Shown piece by piece: positions 18,121 to 26,893 of a stretch of 64,000 bases of DNA. Below the pieces are notes generated by a model. The model did not search any database. It saw nothing but the letters and a program-made list of their open reading frames with translations, and was not told the origin of the DNA. The number at the start of each line of letters is the position of its first letter. Position 1 is the stretch's first letter. The stretch covers positions 372,001 to 436,000 of the forward strand of contig CAVSUB010000012.1 in NCBI GenBank assembly GCA_963730995.1, given 5' to 3'. The DNA is from CAVSUB01 sp963730995. Its GTDB lineage: Bacteria; Acidobacteriota; Vicinamibacteria; Vicinamibacterales; 2-12-FULL-66-21. Both the position numbers and the translations under genes were made by a program.

Positions 18121-18406
18121 GCTGAAAACGGGCTGTCGCTACTGAGCAGGCGCGAGCGCAGCGAGCGCCGGATGGCCGTGGGGGTGGGGCCCCACGGCAG
18201 TGAGAATGACGACAGAGCCGCTGCTGAAAGCGGGCTGTCGCAGGTAACCAGGCGCGAGCGTCAGCGATGCGCCGAATGAGCCGCGGGGTGGATCTTGCGG
18301 TTCCGCGGGTGCAGCCGGAATCGTGCGGAAAACGGGCTGTCGTCGCTGAGCAGGCGCGAGCGTCAGCGATGCGCCGAATGAGCCGCGGGGGTGGGGCCCC
18401 GCGGCA
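18121..18406 (+). repeat. Array of three ~100-bp hairpin-bearing repeats filling the 363-base dprA-topA gap
   Basis: Three units (about 18121-18216, 18217-18322, 18323-18406) share the order GCTGAAAACGGGCTGTCG, GGCGCGAGCGTCAGCGATGC, then a hairpin. The hairpin stem is CCGTGGGG/CCCCACGG in unit 1 and CCGCGGGG/CCCCGCGG in unit 3, with the loop GTGGGG; the C:G to T:A change is compensatory. Unit 2 is degenerate in the hairpin. An inverted copy lies at 20924-20996 and a partial copy at 22488-22560. The rest of the gap (18078-18120, 18407-18440) shows nothing else. Confidence 0.75.
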
Positions 18407-18440
18407 AGTAAAGAAGATGTCTGGTAACGTAGGTCCAGTC

Positions 18441-20873
18441 ATGGCAAAGGCATTGGTCGTGGTGGAATCGCCGGCGAAGGCGAAAACCATCAATAAATAT
18501 TTGGGCAGTGACTACAAGGTCGTGGCCTCGATGGGGCACGTGCGCGACCTCCCCAAAAGCAAGCTGGGCGTGGACGTCGAGGAAGGCTTCGAGCCCTCCT
18601 ACGAGGTCATCGCGAGCCGGAAGAAGGTCCTCAAAGAGCTGAAGGACGCCGCGAAAGGCGCGTCAGATATCTACGTCGCAACCGACCCCGACCGCGAAGG
18701 CGAGGCGATCGGCTGGCATCTGGCCGAGGAGCTCGGCGCCGGGAACAAGAAGAAGATCCGCCGGCTGATGTTCAACGAGATCACGAAGAAGGGTGTTCTC
18801 GCGGCGATGGAACACCCGACGACCATCAACAAGCAGATGGTCGATGCGCAGCAGGCGCGGCGCGTGCTCGACCGGCTGGTCGGCTACAAGATCAGTCCGC
18901 TGCTCTGGGACAAGGTGCGCCGGGGCCTGAGCGCCGGCCGCGTGCAGTCGGTGGCGCTGAAGCTGGTGGTCGATCGCGAACGCGAGATCGAGCGCTTCGT
19001 CGCCGAGGAGTATTGGAACATCACGGCGCATCTCGCCGCGAACGTGCCGCCCGAATTCGATGCGCGCCTTTTGAAAAAGGATGGCGCGAACATCAAGGTT
19101 GGCAACGAGACGGAAGCCAACGCGATCCTCGCCGACCTGAAGCAGGCGGACTGGCTCGTCACTGCCGTCACGACGAAGGAGCGGAAGAAGAGCCCCGTTC
19201 CGCCGTTCATCACGAGCAAACTCCAGCAGGCCGCGCGGTTTCCGGTCAAGAAGACGATGATGGTCGCGCAGCAGCTCTACGAGGGCGTCGAGCTTCCGGG
19301 CGAAGGGTCCGTCGGTTTGATTACCTACATGCGAACCGACTCGACTCGCGTGTCGGACCAGGCGCTGACGGATGTCCGCGAGTTCATCGGGCAGCGGTAT
19401 GGCGCGGAGTACGTGCCCGAGAAGCCGATTTTCTATCGGGCGAAGGCGGATGCGCAGGACGCGCACGAGGCGATCCGACCGACGTCGATGCAGTACCACC
19501 CGGAGGAGGTTCGGGCGCACCTGACGCCGGACCAGTACTACGTCTACAAGTTGATTTGGAACCGGTTCGTCGCGTCGCAGATGCCGCCGGCGACGTTCGA
19601 CGAAACGACAGTCGACATCAGCGCTGCAGCGTATCTCTTCCGGGTCAAAGGCTCCGTGCCCAAGTTCGCGGGCTGGATGGCCGTCTACAACCAGGAAGGA
19701 TCGCAGCCCGTCGAGCAGCGAACGGGCGGGCCGGGGCCCGATTCCGTCACGGCGGAGGACGAAGAGGGGACGGGGGTGCTGCCCGCGCTCAGCGAGGGCG
19801 ATCGACTCGAGCTGAAAGAGCTCAAGCCGGAACAGAAGTTCACGCAGCCGCCGCCGCGCTACAGCGAGGCGACGCTGGTGAAGGCGATGGAAGAGAACGG
19901 CATCGGTCGCCCGAGCACGTACGCGTCGATCATCGGCGTGATTCAGGCACGCGACTACGTGAACAAGATCGAAGGCCGGTTCAAGCCGACGATCCTGGGC
20001 ATGATGCTCGTCGAGAAGCTGCTCAGCCCCGCGTTCGACGACATCCTCGATCTGAACTACACGCGCGAGCTCGAGGAGGACCTCGACAAGATCGAGGAAG
20101 GCAAGGAGAACTACGAGTCGACGCTGTCGACGTTCTACAAGAAGTTCGAGAAGGACCTGAAGCGCGCCGGGAAGGAGATGATCAACCTCAAAGAGGGTGT
20201 CGAACCGGATCCTGCCGTGGCGTGCGACAAGTGCGGCTCGCCGATGGTCATCAAGGCCGGCAAGTTCGGTCTCTTCCTCGCGTGCAGCGCGTATCCCGAG
20301 TGCGAGAACACCCGCGAGCTCGAAACGCCCGAAGCCAGCGCGGAAGGTGAAATCGAAGAGGTCTGCGAGAACTGCGGCAAGCCGATGGCGATGAAGCGCG
20401 GCCGCTTCGGTCAGTTCCTTGCCTGCACGGGCTATCCCGAGTGCAAGACGACACGGAAGGTGATCGCGACGAAGGGGGGCCTGACGGCGGCCAAACCGGA
20501 TCAGATCCTGGACGAGAAGTGCCCGAAGTGCAGCTCGAACCTCGTGATCAAACAAGGCCGCTTCGGTGAGTTCACGGCGTGCACGAATTATCCGACCTGC
20601 AAGTACGTCAAGCAGAAGAGCACCGGCGTCGTCTGCCCCAAGGACGGAGGCGACGTCGTCGAACGGAAGTCACGGCGCGGGAAGGTGTTCTTCGGCTGCG
20701 CCAACTATCCTGACTGCGACTTCGTGCTGTGGAACCGGCCAGTCGCGGAGAAGTGCCCGGATTGCGGGGCGGCCTTCCTCGTCGAGAAGATCACGAAGCG
20801 GCACGGCCGCCAGTTGATCTGCCACAACGAGGAGTGCTCCTACGCGCGCTCCGAAGAGCTGACACCGGCGTAA
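18441..20873 (+). CDS. topA: DNA topoisomerase I (type IA)
   Basis: TopA relaxes negative supercoils. The 810-residue protein has the Toprim domain (ALVVVESPAKAKTI, ATDPDREGEAIGWHLA), the core with the active-site Tyr in GLITYMRTDSTRVS, DAHEAIRPTS and IGRPSTYASI. The C-terminus carries five zinc ribbons, each with CxxC or a close variant (CDKCGSPM, CENCGKPM, CPKCSSNL, CPKDGGDV, CPDCGAAF), more than the three of E. coli. ATG at 18441 (MAKALVVVESPAK) is the family start; ATG at 18417 would add eight residues. Between dprA and trmFO. Confidence 0.97.
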   Translation: MAKALVVVESPAKAKTINKYLGSDYKVVASMGHVRDLPKSKLGVDVEEGFEPSYEVIASRKKVLKELKDAAKGASDIYVATDPDREGEAIGWHLAEELGAGNKKKIRRLMFNEITKKGVLAAMEHPTTINKQMVDAQQARRVLDRLVGYKISPLLWDKVRRGLSAGRVQSVALKLVVDREREIERFVAEEYWNITAHLAANVPPEFDARLLKKDGANIKVGNETEANAILADLKQADWLVTAVTTKERKKSPVPPFITSKLQQAARFPVKKTMMVAQQLYEGVELPGEGSVGLITYMRTDSTRVSDQALTDVREFIGQRYGAEYVPEKPIFYRAKADAQDAHEAIRPTSMQYHPEEVRAHLTPDQYYVYKLIWNRFVASQMPPATFDETTVDISAAAYLFRVKGSVPKFAGWMAVYNQEGSQPVEQRTGGPGPDSVTAEDEEGTGVLPALSEGDRLELKELKPEQKFTQPPPRYSEATLVKAMEENGIGRPSTYASIIGVIQARDYVNKIEGRFKPTILGMMLVEKLLSPAFDDILDLNYTRELEEDLDKIEEGKENYESTLSTFYKKFEKDLKRAGKEMINLKEGVEPDPAVACDKCGSPMVIKAGKFGLFLACSAYPECENTRELETPEASAEGEIEEVCENCGKPMAMKRGRFGQFLACTGYPECKTTRKVIATKGGLTAAKPDQILDEKCPKCSSNLVIKQGRFGEFTACTNYPTCKYVKQKSTGVVCPKDGGDVVERKSRRGKVFFGCANYPDCDFVLWNRPVAEKCPDCGAAFLVEKITKRHGRQLICHNEECSYARSEELTPA

Positions 20874-20923
20874 GAGCGTCCCGGGTCATTGGATGGCTAG
20901 GGCCGACAGCGAGCATTTTTACG

Positions 20924-20996
20924 GCCGCGGGGCCCCACCCCCGCGGCTACTCGCGGCTCGCTTCGCTCACCGCTGGTTATCGGCGACAGCCCGGTT
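20924..20996 (-). repeat. Inverted copy of the dprA-topA gap repeat
   Basis: Read on the minus strand it has CGGGCTGTCG, GAGCGAAGCGAGCC and the hairpin CCGCGGGG-GTGGGG-CCCCGCGG, as in the array at 18121-18406. It lies in the 179-base topA-trmFO gap. Confidence 0.7.
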
Positions 20997-21052
20997 GCAG
21001 CGCGATTCCCGTCGTGAGTGCCGAGCGCCGGATCCCGACACGCGTGAGTTCC

Positions 21053-22460
21053 ATGACACTTCACATCATCGGCGGCGGCCTGGCGGGCAGCGAAGCGGCA
21101 TGGCAGGCAGCGTCGCTCGGTGTGCCCGTCGTCATTCACGAGATGCGGCCCGTCCGCAGCACGGACGTCCACAAGACCGATCAGCTCGCAGAGCTGGTCT
21201 GCAGCAACTCGTTCCGCGGCGACAAGCTCGATAACGCTGTCGGCCTCCTGAAGGAAGAGATGCGGCGGCTCGGCTCCGTCGTCATGACGGCCGCCGATGC
21301 GAGCCGCGTTCCGGCGGGGGCTGCGCTGGCGGTCGATCGCAACCGCTTCTCCAGCGAAGTGACGCAGCTCGTCTCGTCACATCCGCTCATTTCGATTCAG
21401 CGCGAAGAGATTCCGCGCGTTCCACGCGATCTCGATGGTCCGGTGATCGTGGCCACCGGGCCATTGACGTCGCCATCCCTGTCAGCCGACATCGCGGCAC
21501 TTGTTGGCGCCGATCATCTCTACTTCTACGATGCCGTCAGCCCGATAGTCCTGGCTGAGAGCATCGACCGGTCGAGGGTGTTCCGAGCGTCAAGGTGGGG
21601 GCGGAGTTTGCGCGGCGCGGAGATGCCCCGCCGGCGTCGCATGCGGGATCGATGACGGCGAAGGCGACTACCTGAACTGCCCGTTCACCGCCGACGAGTA
21701 CGCGCAGTTCTACGACGCTCTGATAGGCGCCGAGAAAGCCGCGCTGCACGAGTTCGACGACGCGAAGTTCTTCGAAGGGTGCCTGCCGATCGAAGTGATG
21801 GCGGGGCGTGGCGTGGACACGTTGCGGTTCGGGCCGATGAAGCCCGTGGGCTTGACGGATCCGCGCACCGGCCGCGAGGCATACGCGATCGTCCAGTTGC
21901 GGCAGGACACGCTGGCTGGCGATCATTTCAGCCTGGTCGGGTTTCAGACGCAGATGAAATGGGGCGAGCAGGCGCGCGTATTCAAGCTGATTCCCGGGCT
22001 CGAGAACGCCGAGTTCGTGCGTTTCGGCATGATTCATCGCAATACGTACATCAACGGCCCGACCGTCCTGCGCGAGACCTGGCAGATGAAGGATCGCGAC
22101 GATCTGTTCTTTGCCGGGCAGATCTCCGGCGTCGAAGGGTACGTCGAGTCAGCGGCTTCGGGTCTCATGGCTGGCCGGAATGCAGCAGCATTCGTGCAAC
22201 GCCGCGCGATCAGCGTACCGCCGAGGACGACGGCGCTCGGAGCACTTGCGCACTACGTGTCGCACGCAGATCCCCGGCACTATCAGCCGACGAACATCAC
22301 CTTCGGCATCATGCCGCCGATAGACGACGGGACTCTGCGCCGAGGCAGAGCAGAGGACGGCCGACGACTCAGTCGCAAGGAAGCGCGCAAGTTGGCGCAT
22401 TCTTCTCGCGCGCTGTCGGATCTCGAGGTGTGGCTCGCAGACTCGGTCGTGCTGGGATGA
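21053..22460 (+). CDS. trmFO: tRNA (uracil-54-C5) methyltransferase, folate-dependent, +1 frameshift
   Basis: TrmFO uses methylene-tetrahydrofolate and FAD to make ribothymidine at tRNA position 54. The N-terminal half reads MTLHIIGGGLAGSEAAWQAA (FAD-binding GxGxxG), KTDQLAELVCSNSFRGD and YFYDAVSPIVLAESIDRSRVFRASR. The C-terminal half, one frame later, reads EGDYLNCPFTADEY, FEGCLPIEVMAGRG, TLRFGPMKPVGL and GQISGVEGYVESAASGLMAG. A single extra base somewhere in 21595-21645 breaks the frame; restored, the protein is about 468 residues, roughly 20-25 more than usual, with the surplus at the break. Either a sequencing insertion or a damaged gene. It sits in its normal place between topA and xerC. 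Confidence 0.85.
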
Positions 22461-22487
22461 TGTCGGGAACCGGTCAGGTGGTCAATC

Positions 22488-22560
22488 AGCAGCGCCTGCG
22501 GCCCGCGCGAGGCGCGAAGGCGCCGAGTGCGAGCGAGCGGGGGTGGGGCCCCGCGAGCAC
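22488..22560 (+). repeat. Partial copy of the GTGGGG-loop hairpin repeat
   Basis: GAGCGAGCGGGGGTGGGGCC and what follows form a GCGGGG/CCCCGC stem with the GTGGGG loop, preceded by a degenerate GCGCGAGGCGCGAAGGCGCC. It fills the trmFO-xerC gap and ends 4 bases before the xerC ATG, so it covers where a ribosome site would be. Confidence 0.6.
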
Positions 22561-22563
22561 TCA

Positions 22564-23604
22564 ATGATCGACGAAATAGAGGCCTTCCTCGAGCACCTCC
22601 GGCTGAACGAGAACGCCTCGTTGCACACCGTTCGCGCGTACGAATCGGATCTCGCGCAGTTCGTGGCATTCCTGGCGGAATCGTCGGGCCGCCGCCGGTC
22701 GGACCTCGTCCTGGCTGACTTCGACCATCAGCAGATTCGCGCCTTCCTTTCAGATCTCCACCGCCGCGGCAACACGCGAGCGTCGGCCGCGCGAAAGCTC
22801 GCGGCGATCCGGGCGCTCGGTCGATACCTCCGGCGCGAGGGGGTGCTCGAGGGGGATCCGGCGGCGCTCGTCGGTACGCCGAAGCGGGAGCACCGTCTGC
22901 CCGCGCATCTCGGAGAGGCGGAGATGGTGCAGCTTCTCGAGATGCCCGACGCGTCACGGCCGCTGGGACGCCGTGATCGGGCGATTCTCGAGCTGTTCTA
23001 CGCGTCGGGGCTGCGACTCAGCGAGTTGGTCGGTCTCGATGTGGACGACGTGAATCTGAGCGGACGGGTAGTGCGGGTGCTAGGGAAGGGCCGGAAGGAG
23101 CGAATCGTTCCATTCAACCGCACCACCGAGGCAGCTTTGCGGGCGTGGCTCGCTGACTGGGGAGTGCTGTTCGATGATCGGCGCCCGGGGCTCGGGACTC
23201 GGGGCTCGGGACTCGGAAACGCTGCTCCGGGTTCAAGGCTTCAGGCTCGGGATCGCACCGGCCGCACTGCGAAGGGAAGGAGCTCTTCGGGATCCCTGAC
23301 CCCGAATCCCGGTTCCCGACGGAAATCCAATCCGATGTTCCTGAACTATCAGGGCACGCGTCTGTCGACGCGAAGCGTGGACCGGCTCGTGCGGCGGTAC
23401 GTGACGGCGTGCAGCACGCGGTTCGGGATCAGTCCGCATGCGCTGCGACACTCGTTCGCGACCCATCTTCTCGAGCGCGGCGCCGATCTGCGCGCGATTC
23501 AGGAGCTGCTCGGACACGCGCGGCTGAGTACGACGCAGCGCTACACCCACGTCAACGCCGCGCAGCTGATCGAGACGTATCGGAAGGCGCATCCGAAAGC
23601 GTAA
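22564..23604 (+). CDS. xerC: Tyrosine recombinase XerC/XerD with a ~50-residue in-frame insertion
   Basis: Xer recombinases resolve chromosome dimers at dif. The 346-residue protein has the core-binding domain (HTVRAYESDLAQFVAFL) and the catalytic domain with RLSELVGLDVDDV (first Arg), KGRKERIVPF (Lys), HALRHSFATHLLERGADLR (HxxR) and QRYTHV (nucleophilic Tyr). Residues about 207-256 are a low-complexity Gly/Arg/Ser stretch not seen in the family, encoded by GGGACTCGGGGCTC-type repeat DNA at 23182-23331. Without it the length is the usual 296 or so. The ATG at 22564 was chosen over a GTG 21 bases earlier. XerC rather than XerD is inferred from the topA-trmFO neighbourhood. Confidence 0.9.
   Translation: MIDEIEAFLEHLRLNENASLHTVRAYESDLAQFVAFLAESSGRRRSDLVLADFDHQQIRAFLSDLHRRGNTRASAARKLAAIRALGRYLRREGVLEGDPAALVGTPKREHRLPAHLGEAEMVQLLEMPDASRPLGRRDRAILELFYASGLRLSELVGLDVDDVNLSGRVVRVLGKGRKERIVPFNRTTEAALRAWLADWGVLFDDRRPGLGTRGSGLGNAAPGSRLQARDRTGRTAKGRSSSGSLTPNPGSRRKSNPMFLNYQGTRLSTRSVDRLVRRYVTACSTRFGISPHALRHSFATHLLERGADLRAIQELLGHARLSTTQRYTHVNAAQLIETYRKAHPKA
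23182..23331 (+). repeat. Phrase-repeat DNA inside the xerC coding region
   Basis: GGGCTCGGGACTCGGGGCTC-type direct repeats at the left end face the inverted form (CCGAATCCCGGTTCCCG) at the right end. The block is a multiple of three, contains no stop, and interrupts the catalytic domain between the Lys motif and the HxxR motif. It looks like intergenic repeat DNA that entered a gene. Confidence 0.65.
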
Positions 23605-23667
23605 GAGATGAAGCTCTCGGCTGACAGCTTTCAGCGTTCAGCTGATGGCCGAGAGCTGAGAGCTACC

Positions 23668-25071
23668 CTACGACGCGATCGACTCCACCATCGGCCTGCG
23701 GCCGCGCGCGTAGTCGATGCCGAGCGTTTTGATCTTGTAGTTCATCACGCGCGGGCTGATCGCGAGCAGCTCCGCGGCGTCCTTCTGCACCCAGTTCGAC
23801 ATCTTCAGCGCCTCGATCAGTGCCTGACGCTCGATTTCTTCGAGCGGGATGCCGGTCGGCGGGATCTTCACCACCGGGACGGGATCGCCCGAGGCTTGCG
23901 TGGTCGACAGCTCGCCCAGTCGCAGGTCGGCGCTCGTGAGGAGCGGCCCCTCGGTGAGCAGCACCGCGCGTTCGATCGAGTTCTCGAGCTCACGGATGTT
24001 GCCCGGCCAGTTGTAGCGCATCAACAGCTTCTGCGCGTCGGGGGACATCCCCATGACGGTCTTCTTCAGCTCTCCGGAGAATCGCTTCAGGAAGAACTTC
24101 GCAAGCTGCTCGATGTCGTCCTTGCGTTCCCGCAGGGGCGGCATGTCGATCGACACGACGTTCAAGCGGTAGTAGAGGTCTTCGCGGAACAGCCCCTGCG
24201 CAACCATCTGCGGCAGGTTGCGGTTCGTTGCGGTGATGACCCGGACGTCCACGCGCAGCGTTCGCGTTCCGCCCAGGCGCTCGAATTCGTGCTCCTGGAG
24301 GACGCGCAGGATCTTCGCCTGCGTGTTCGGGCTCATGTCCCCGACCTCGTCGAGGAACAGCGTGCCGCCGTCGGCCTGCTCGAACCGGCCGATCCGCTGT
24401 TTGTCCGCGCCGGTGAAGGCGCCCTTCTCGTGACCGAAGAGCTCCGATTCGAGGAGGTTCTCCTGCAGCGCCGCGCAGTTCACCTTCACGAAGTTGCGTC
24501 CCGCGCGCAGCGAGTTGTGGTGGGTCGCCCCCGCGATGAGCTCCTTGCCGGTGCCCGTCTCGCCGCGGATGAGCACCGTCGTATTGCTCTTCGCCACTTT
24601 CTTGACGATCGTCAGCACCGACTGCAGGGCGCCGCTCGCGCCGACGATGCGGTCGAAGTCGTAGATGTCCTGCTGCGTGTGGCGGAGGTACTCGATCTCG
24701 TGCTTGAGGCGGCGGTGCTCGAGGGCCTTCTCGACCTTGAGCTCCATCTCCTCGATCTCGAAAGGCTTTTGCACGTAGTCGAAGGCACCGATCTTCATCG
24801 CCTCGACCGCCGTGTGCACGGTGCCGAAGGCGGTCATCAGGATGATGGCCGTGGAAGGCTGGAGCTGGCGGGCCGTGCGCAGCACGTCCATGCCGTCGCT
24901 GCCGCCCATCTTGAGATCGCTCAACACGACGTCGTACTGCCCCTCGTGGAGCTTCTCAATCGCCACGTTGCCGTTCGGCGCCTCGTCCACGTCGTGGTGG
25001 GCGTCCGACAATGCGCGAACGATGCCGCGCCTCAGCGAATCGTGGTCGTCAGCTACCAGTATCCGGCCCAT
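23668..25071 (-). CDS. Sigma-54-dependent response regulator (NtrC/AtoC family)
   Basis: The 467-residue protein has a receiver domain (acidic pair D8/D9, phospho-acceptor D52 in VLSDLKM, K in YVQKPFE), an AAA+ domain with Walker A GETGTGKE, the sigma-54 contact loop GAFTGA and Walker B GGTLFLDEVGD, and a C-terminal Fis-type helix-turn-helix (QKDAAELLAISPRVMNYKIKTLGI). It therefore activates sigma-54 promoters when phosphorylated. The partner kinase lies just upstream on the same strand, separated by two GC-rich repeats. Target genes are not evident from this window. Confidence 0.95.
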   Translation of the reverse strand: MGRILVADDHDSLRRGIVRALSDAHHDVDEAPNGNVAIEKLHEGQYDVVLSDLKMGGSDGMDVLRTARQLQPSTAIILMTAFGTVHTAVEAMKIGAFDYVQKPFEIEEMELKVEKALEHRRLKHEIEYLRHTQQDIYDFDRIVGASGALQSVLTIVKKVAKSNTTVLIRGETGTGKELIAGATHHNSLRAGRNFVKVNCAALQENLLESELFGHEKGAFTGADKQRIGRFEQADGGTLFLDEVGDMSPNTQAKILRVLQEHEFERLGGTRTLRVDVRVITATNRNLPQMVAQGLFREDLYYRLNVVSIDMPPLRERKDDIEQLAKFFLKRFSGELKKTVMGMSPDAQKLLMRYNWPGNIRELENSIERAVLLTEGPLLTSADLRLGELSTTQASGDPVPVVKIPPTGIPLEEIERQALIEALKMSNWVQKDAAELLAISPRVMNYKIKTLGIDYARGRRPMVESIAS

Positions 25072-25093
25072 CGCTCTTTCCTCTTTCTTATAA

Positions 25094-25187
25094 CCGGGGG
25101 GCTTCGCCCCGCCGGACCCCCCGTCGCCGTCGCTCGCGGGGGCCCCGTGCCCCGCTCCGCTCCGGCGGGGCGCGCCCGTGGCGCGCC
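25094..25187. repeat. 95-bp GC-rich palindromic repeat, copy A
   Basis: Order: CCGGGGGGCTTCGCCCCGCC, a CGTCGCCGTCGCTCGCGGGG phrase, a GCGGGG/CCCCGC hairpin, CTCCGCTCCGGCGGGG and GCGCGCC. Copy B follows directly at 25213-25309, copy C inverted at 45315-45406, and a diverged copy at 13297-13382. It lies in the 335-base gap between kinase and response regulator genes. Confidence 0.75.
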
Positions 25188-25212
25188 TTGAACCCTGAAC
25201 CTCGAACTTAAA

Positions 25213-25309
25213 CCGGGGGGCTTCGCCCCGCCGGAGCCCCGCCCGTCGCCGTCGCTCGCGGGGGCCCCGTGCCCCGCTCCGCTCCGGCGGGGCGCGCCCG
25301 TGGCGCGCC
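25213..25309. repeat. 95-bp GC-rich palindromic repeat, copy B
   Basis: Nearly identical direct repeat of 25094-25187, including the same flanking tail (GAACCCTGAACCTCGAAC). The tandem arrangement including the tail suggests duplication of repeat plus tail as a unit of about 118 bases. Confidence 0.75.
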
Positions 25310-25310
25310 T

Positions 25311-25406
25311 GAACCCTGAACCTCGAACCTTAGAACTCTAGAACCCGAGAACCCCTCGAACCTCTGGAACCCTGGAACCCCTGGAACCCCTGGAACCCTT
25401 GGACCC
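25311..25406 (-). repeat. Degenerate GAACCCC heptad repeat
   Basis: About thirteen degenerate units of the type (T)GGAACCC/(A)GAACCC run up to the stop codon of the histidine kinase gene. The same kind of array is at 37850-37954 and a weaker one at 9360-9426. Confidence 0.7.
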
Positions 25407-26692
25407 CTACTTGAACAACTCGTGGTTCCCGGTCACCGGCAGCGTGACGCGGAATGTCGTCCCTTGTCCCGGCCGGCTGTTGACGTCGATCCGGCCATCG
25501 TGCGCGTCGACAATTTTTCGGACAATCGCGAGTCCGAGCCCGGAGCCCTGCGGCTTCGTGGTGAAGAACGGGCTGAAAATCTTGTCCACCACTTCCGGCG
25601 CCATCCCTGGACCGTCGTCGATGACCTCGACCAGCACAGTGGGACCGCTCACGTTCTCGCTGCCGCCAGGCAGGTCCTCCTCGGGCAGCGTCGCCGCCGC
25701 GATGCGGACCGTCCCGTGACCGTTGAGCGCTTCGTACGCGTTGATCAGCAGGTTGGTGAAAATCTGCCGCAGCTGGTGCGGATCACCCTGAATCGCCGGC
25801 AGATCGGCGGGGAGCGAAAGCATCGATCGCAACCTGTCCGCGGAGCCCGTGCCCTTCCGAGAGGGAGACCGCGTCGGTGATCGCGTCACCGAGCGACACA
25901 CGCTCGACCTGCAGCCGGATGGGACGCACGAACTCGAGCACCTCGAGGACGATGGCGTTGGCCATCTTGGCTTCCTTGATGATGTCGGCGAGGATCGCCT
26001 GCGCATCCTGGGAGTCCGCGAGCTGACGCTTCAGCAGTCCCGCCATCACCTCGATGCCGGCGAGAGGGTTCTTGACCTCATGCGCGATCGCGGCCGCCAT
26101 CTCACCGAGCGCCGCGAGCCGGTCGCGCAGCCGTTCGCGCTCTTCAAGCTGTTCGACGCGGGTCAGATCCTTGAAAAAGAGCGTCGCGCCGGTCACCCTG
26201 CCGTGCGGATTCCGGACCTGCGACAGGGTGTACCCGATGACCTTTCCCGTCGTCTTCAGCCGCAGCTCGGCGCGGTTGGGCAGATGGGAGAGCTCGAAGG
26301 CGCTCGTCACCATCCTGGTGATGTCAGGCTCGTCCTTCAGTACTTCCGTAAACTGGCGCCCGATATCGTTCGTGCGCGGCTTGAGCCCCAGGATCCGGTA
26401 AGCGACGTCGTTCATCACGGCTACGCGGCCGTCGGCCGTTACCGCGATGTACACCGTTTCGCAGGTTCCAGACGAGATCCCTGTAGAAATCTTCCGGCGT
26501 TACGGGATCGGTTCCGACGGACTCGACTGCCGGCGCGGCCGGGCTCGATCCCGTTCTGACGGTTTTGCGCGGGCGACGCGCGGCGACGGAAGGCTTGAGT
26601 GTCGGCACGGCGTAGTCGGCGGCCGGCACCTGAGGTGATTCCGGCCGCAATATTGTAATCGCGCGGTCCTGGTCAGCCAAGCTGTTTTCCAT
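25407..26692 (-). CDS. PAS sensor histidine kinase, two +1 frameshifts
   Basis: Three pieces in successive frames join into one kinase of about 427 residues. The first (from ATG 26692) is a linker-rich N-terminus ending FYRDLVWNLRN. The second holds a PAS domain (VAVMNDVAYRILGL) and the HisKA helix with the phospho-His (MAAAIAHEVKNPLAGIE). The third holds the ATPase domain (NLLINAYEALNGHG, DDGPGMAPEVVDKIFSPFF, GSGLGLAIV). Breaks lie near 26454 (extra C in CC on the plus strand) and 25817-25819 (extra A in AAA). No membrane segments are seen, so it is a cytoplasmic NtrB-like kinase. It is the likely partner of the sigma-54 activator downstream. Confidence 0.83.
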
Positions 26693-26699
26693 CTTCGAG

Positions 26700-26809
26700 T
26701 TAGCGCGCTAAGCCGGCGGCCTGAAGGCCCGCCTCTGGGCGGGCAAACGATTCCCGATTACACGTCCGGCGCGCACACCGTATGGGCAAAGGGTGTACCC
26801 CGGACGTGT
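26700..26809. promoter_or_regulatory. Palindrome cluster upstream of the kinase gene
   Basis: A perfect 12-bp palindrome TTAGCGCGCTAA (26700-26711) lies 8 bases before the kinase ATG. A TTCA-loop GC hairpin follows (26715-26733). A nested inverted repeat spans 26760-26809: outer ACACGTCCGG/CCGGACGTGT, inner ACACC/GGTGT. It lies between the ABC-F gene and the kinase on the minus strand. Operator, terminator or leader structure cannot be told apart. Confidence 0.45.
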
Positions 26810-26893
26810 GTGCGGGTATTACGTCGATTTACTCCGGTTTTTCGGCTCGACAGGCAGAAGGGGGAGGGGGGCGATTACAAATCTGGCGTTCGA

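Noticed and set aside
18121..18406. CRISPR array
   Set aside because: Three units of about 100 bases with drift and hairpins; no uniform 25-40 base repeats with unique spacers, and no cas genes.
18663..20555. Long minus-strand open frame (630 codons) opposite topA
   Set aside because: It mirrors topA codons, is Arg/Leu/His-rich without motifs, and topA on the other strand is unambiguous.
23608..25191. Plus-strand open frame opposite the sigma-54 activator
   Set aside because: No motifs; the minus strand encodes an intact NtrC-type regulator.
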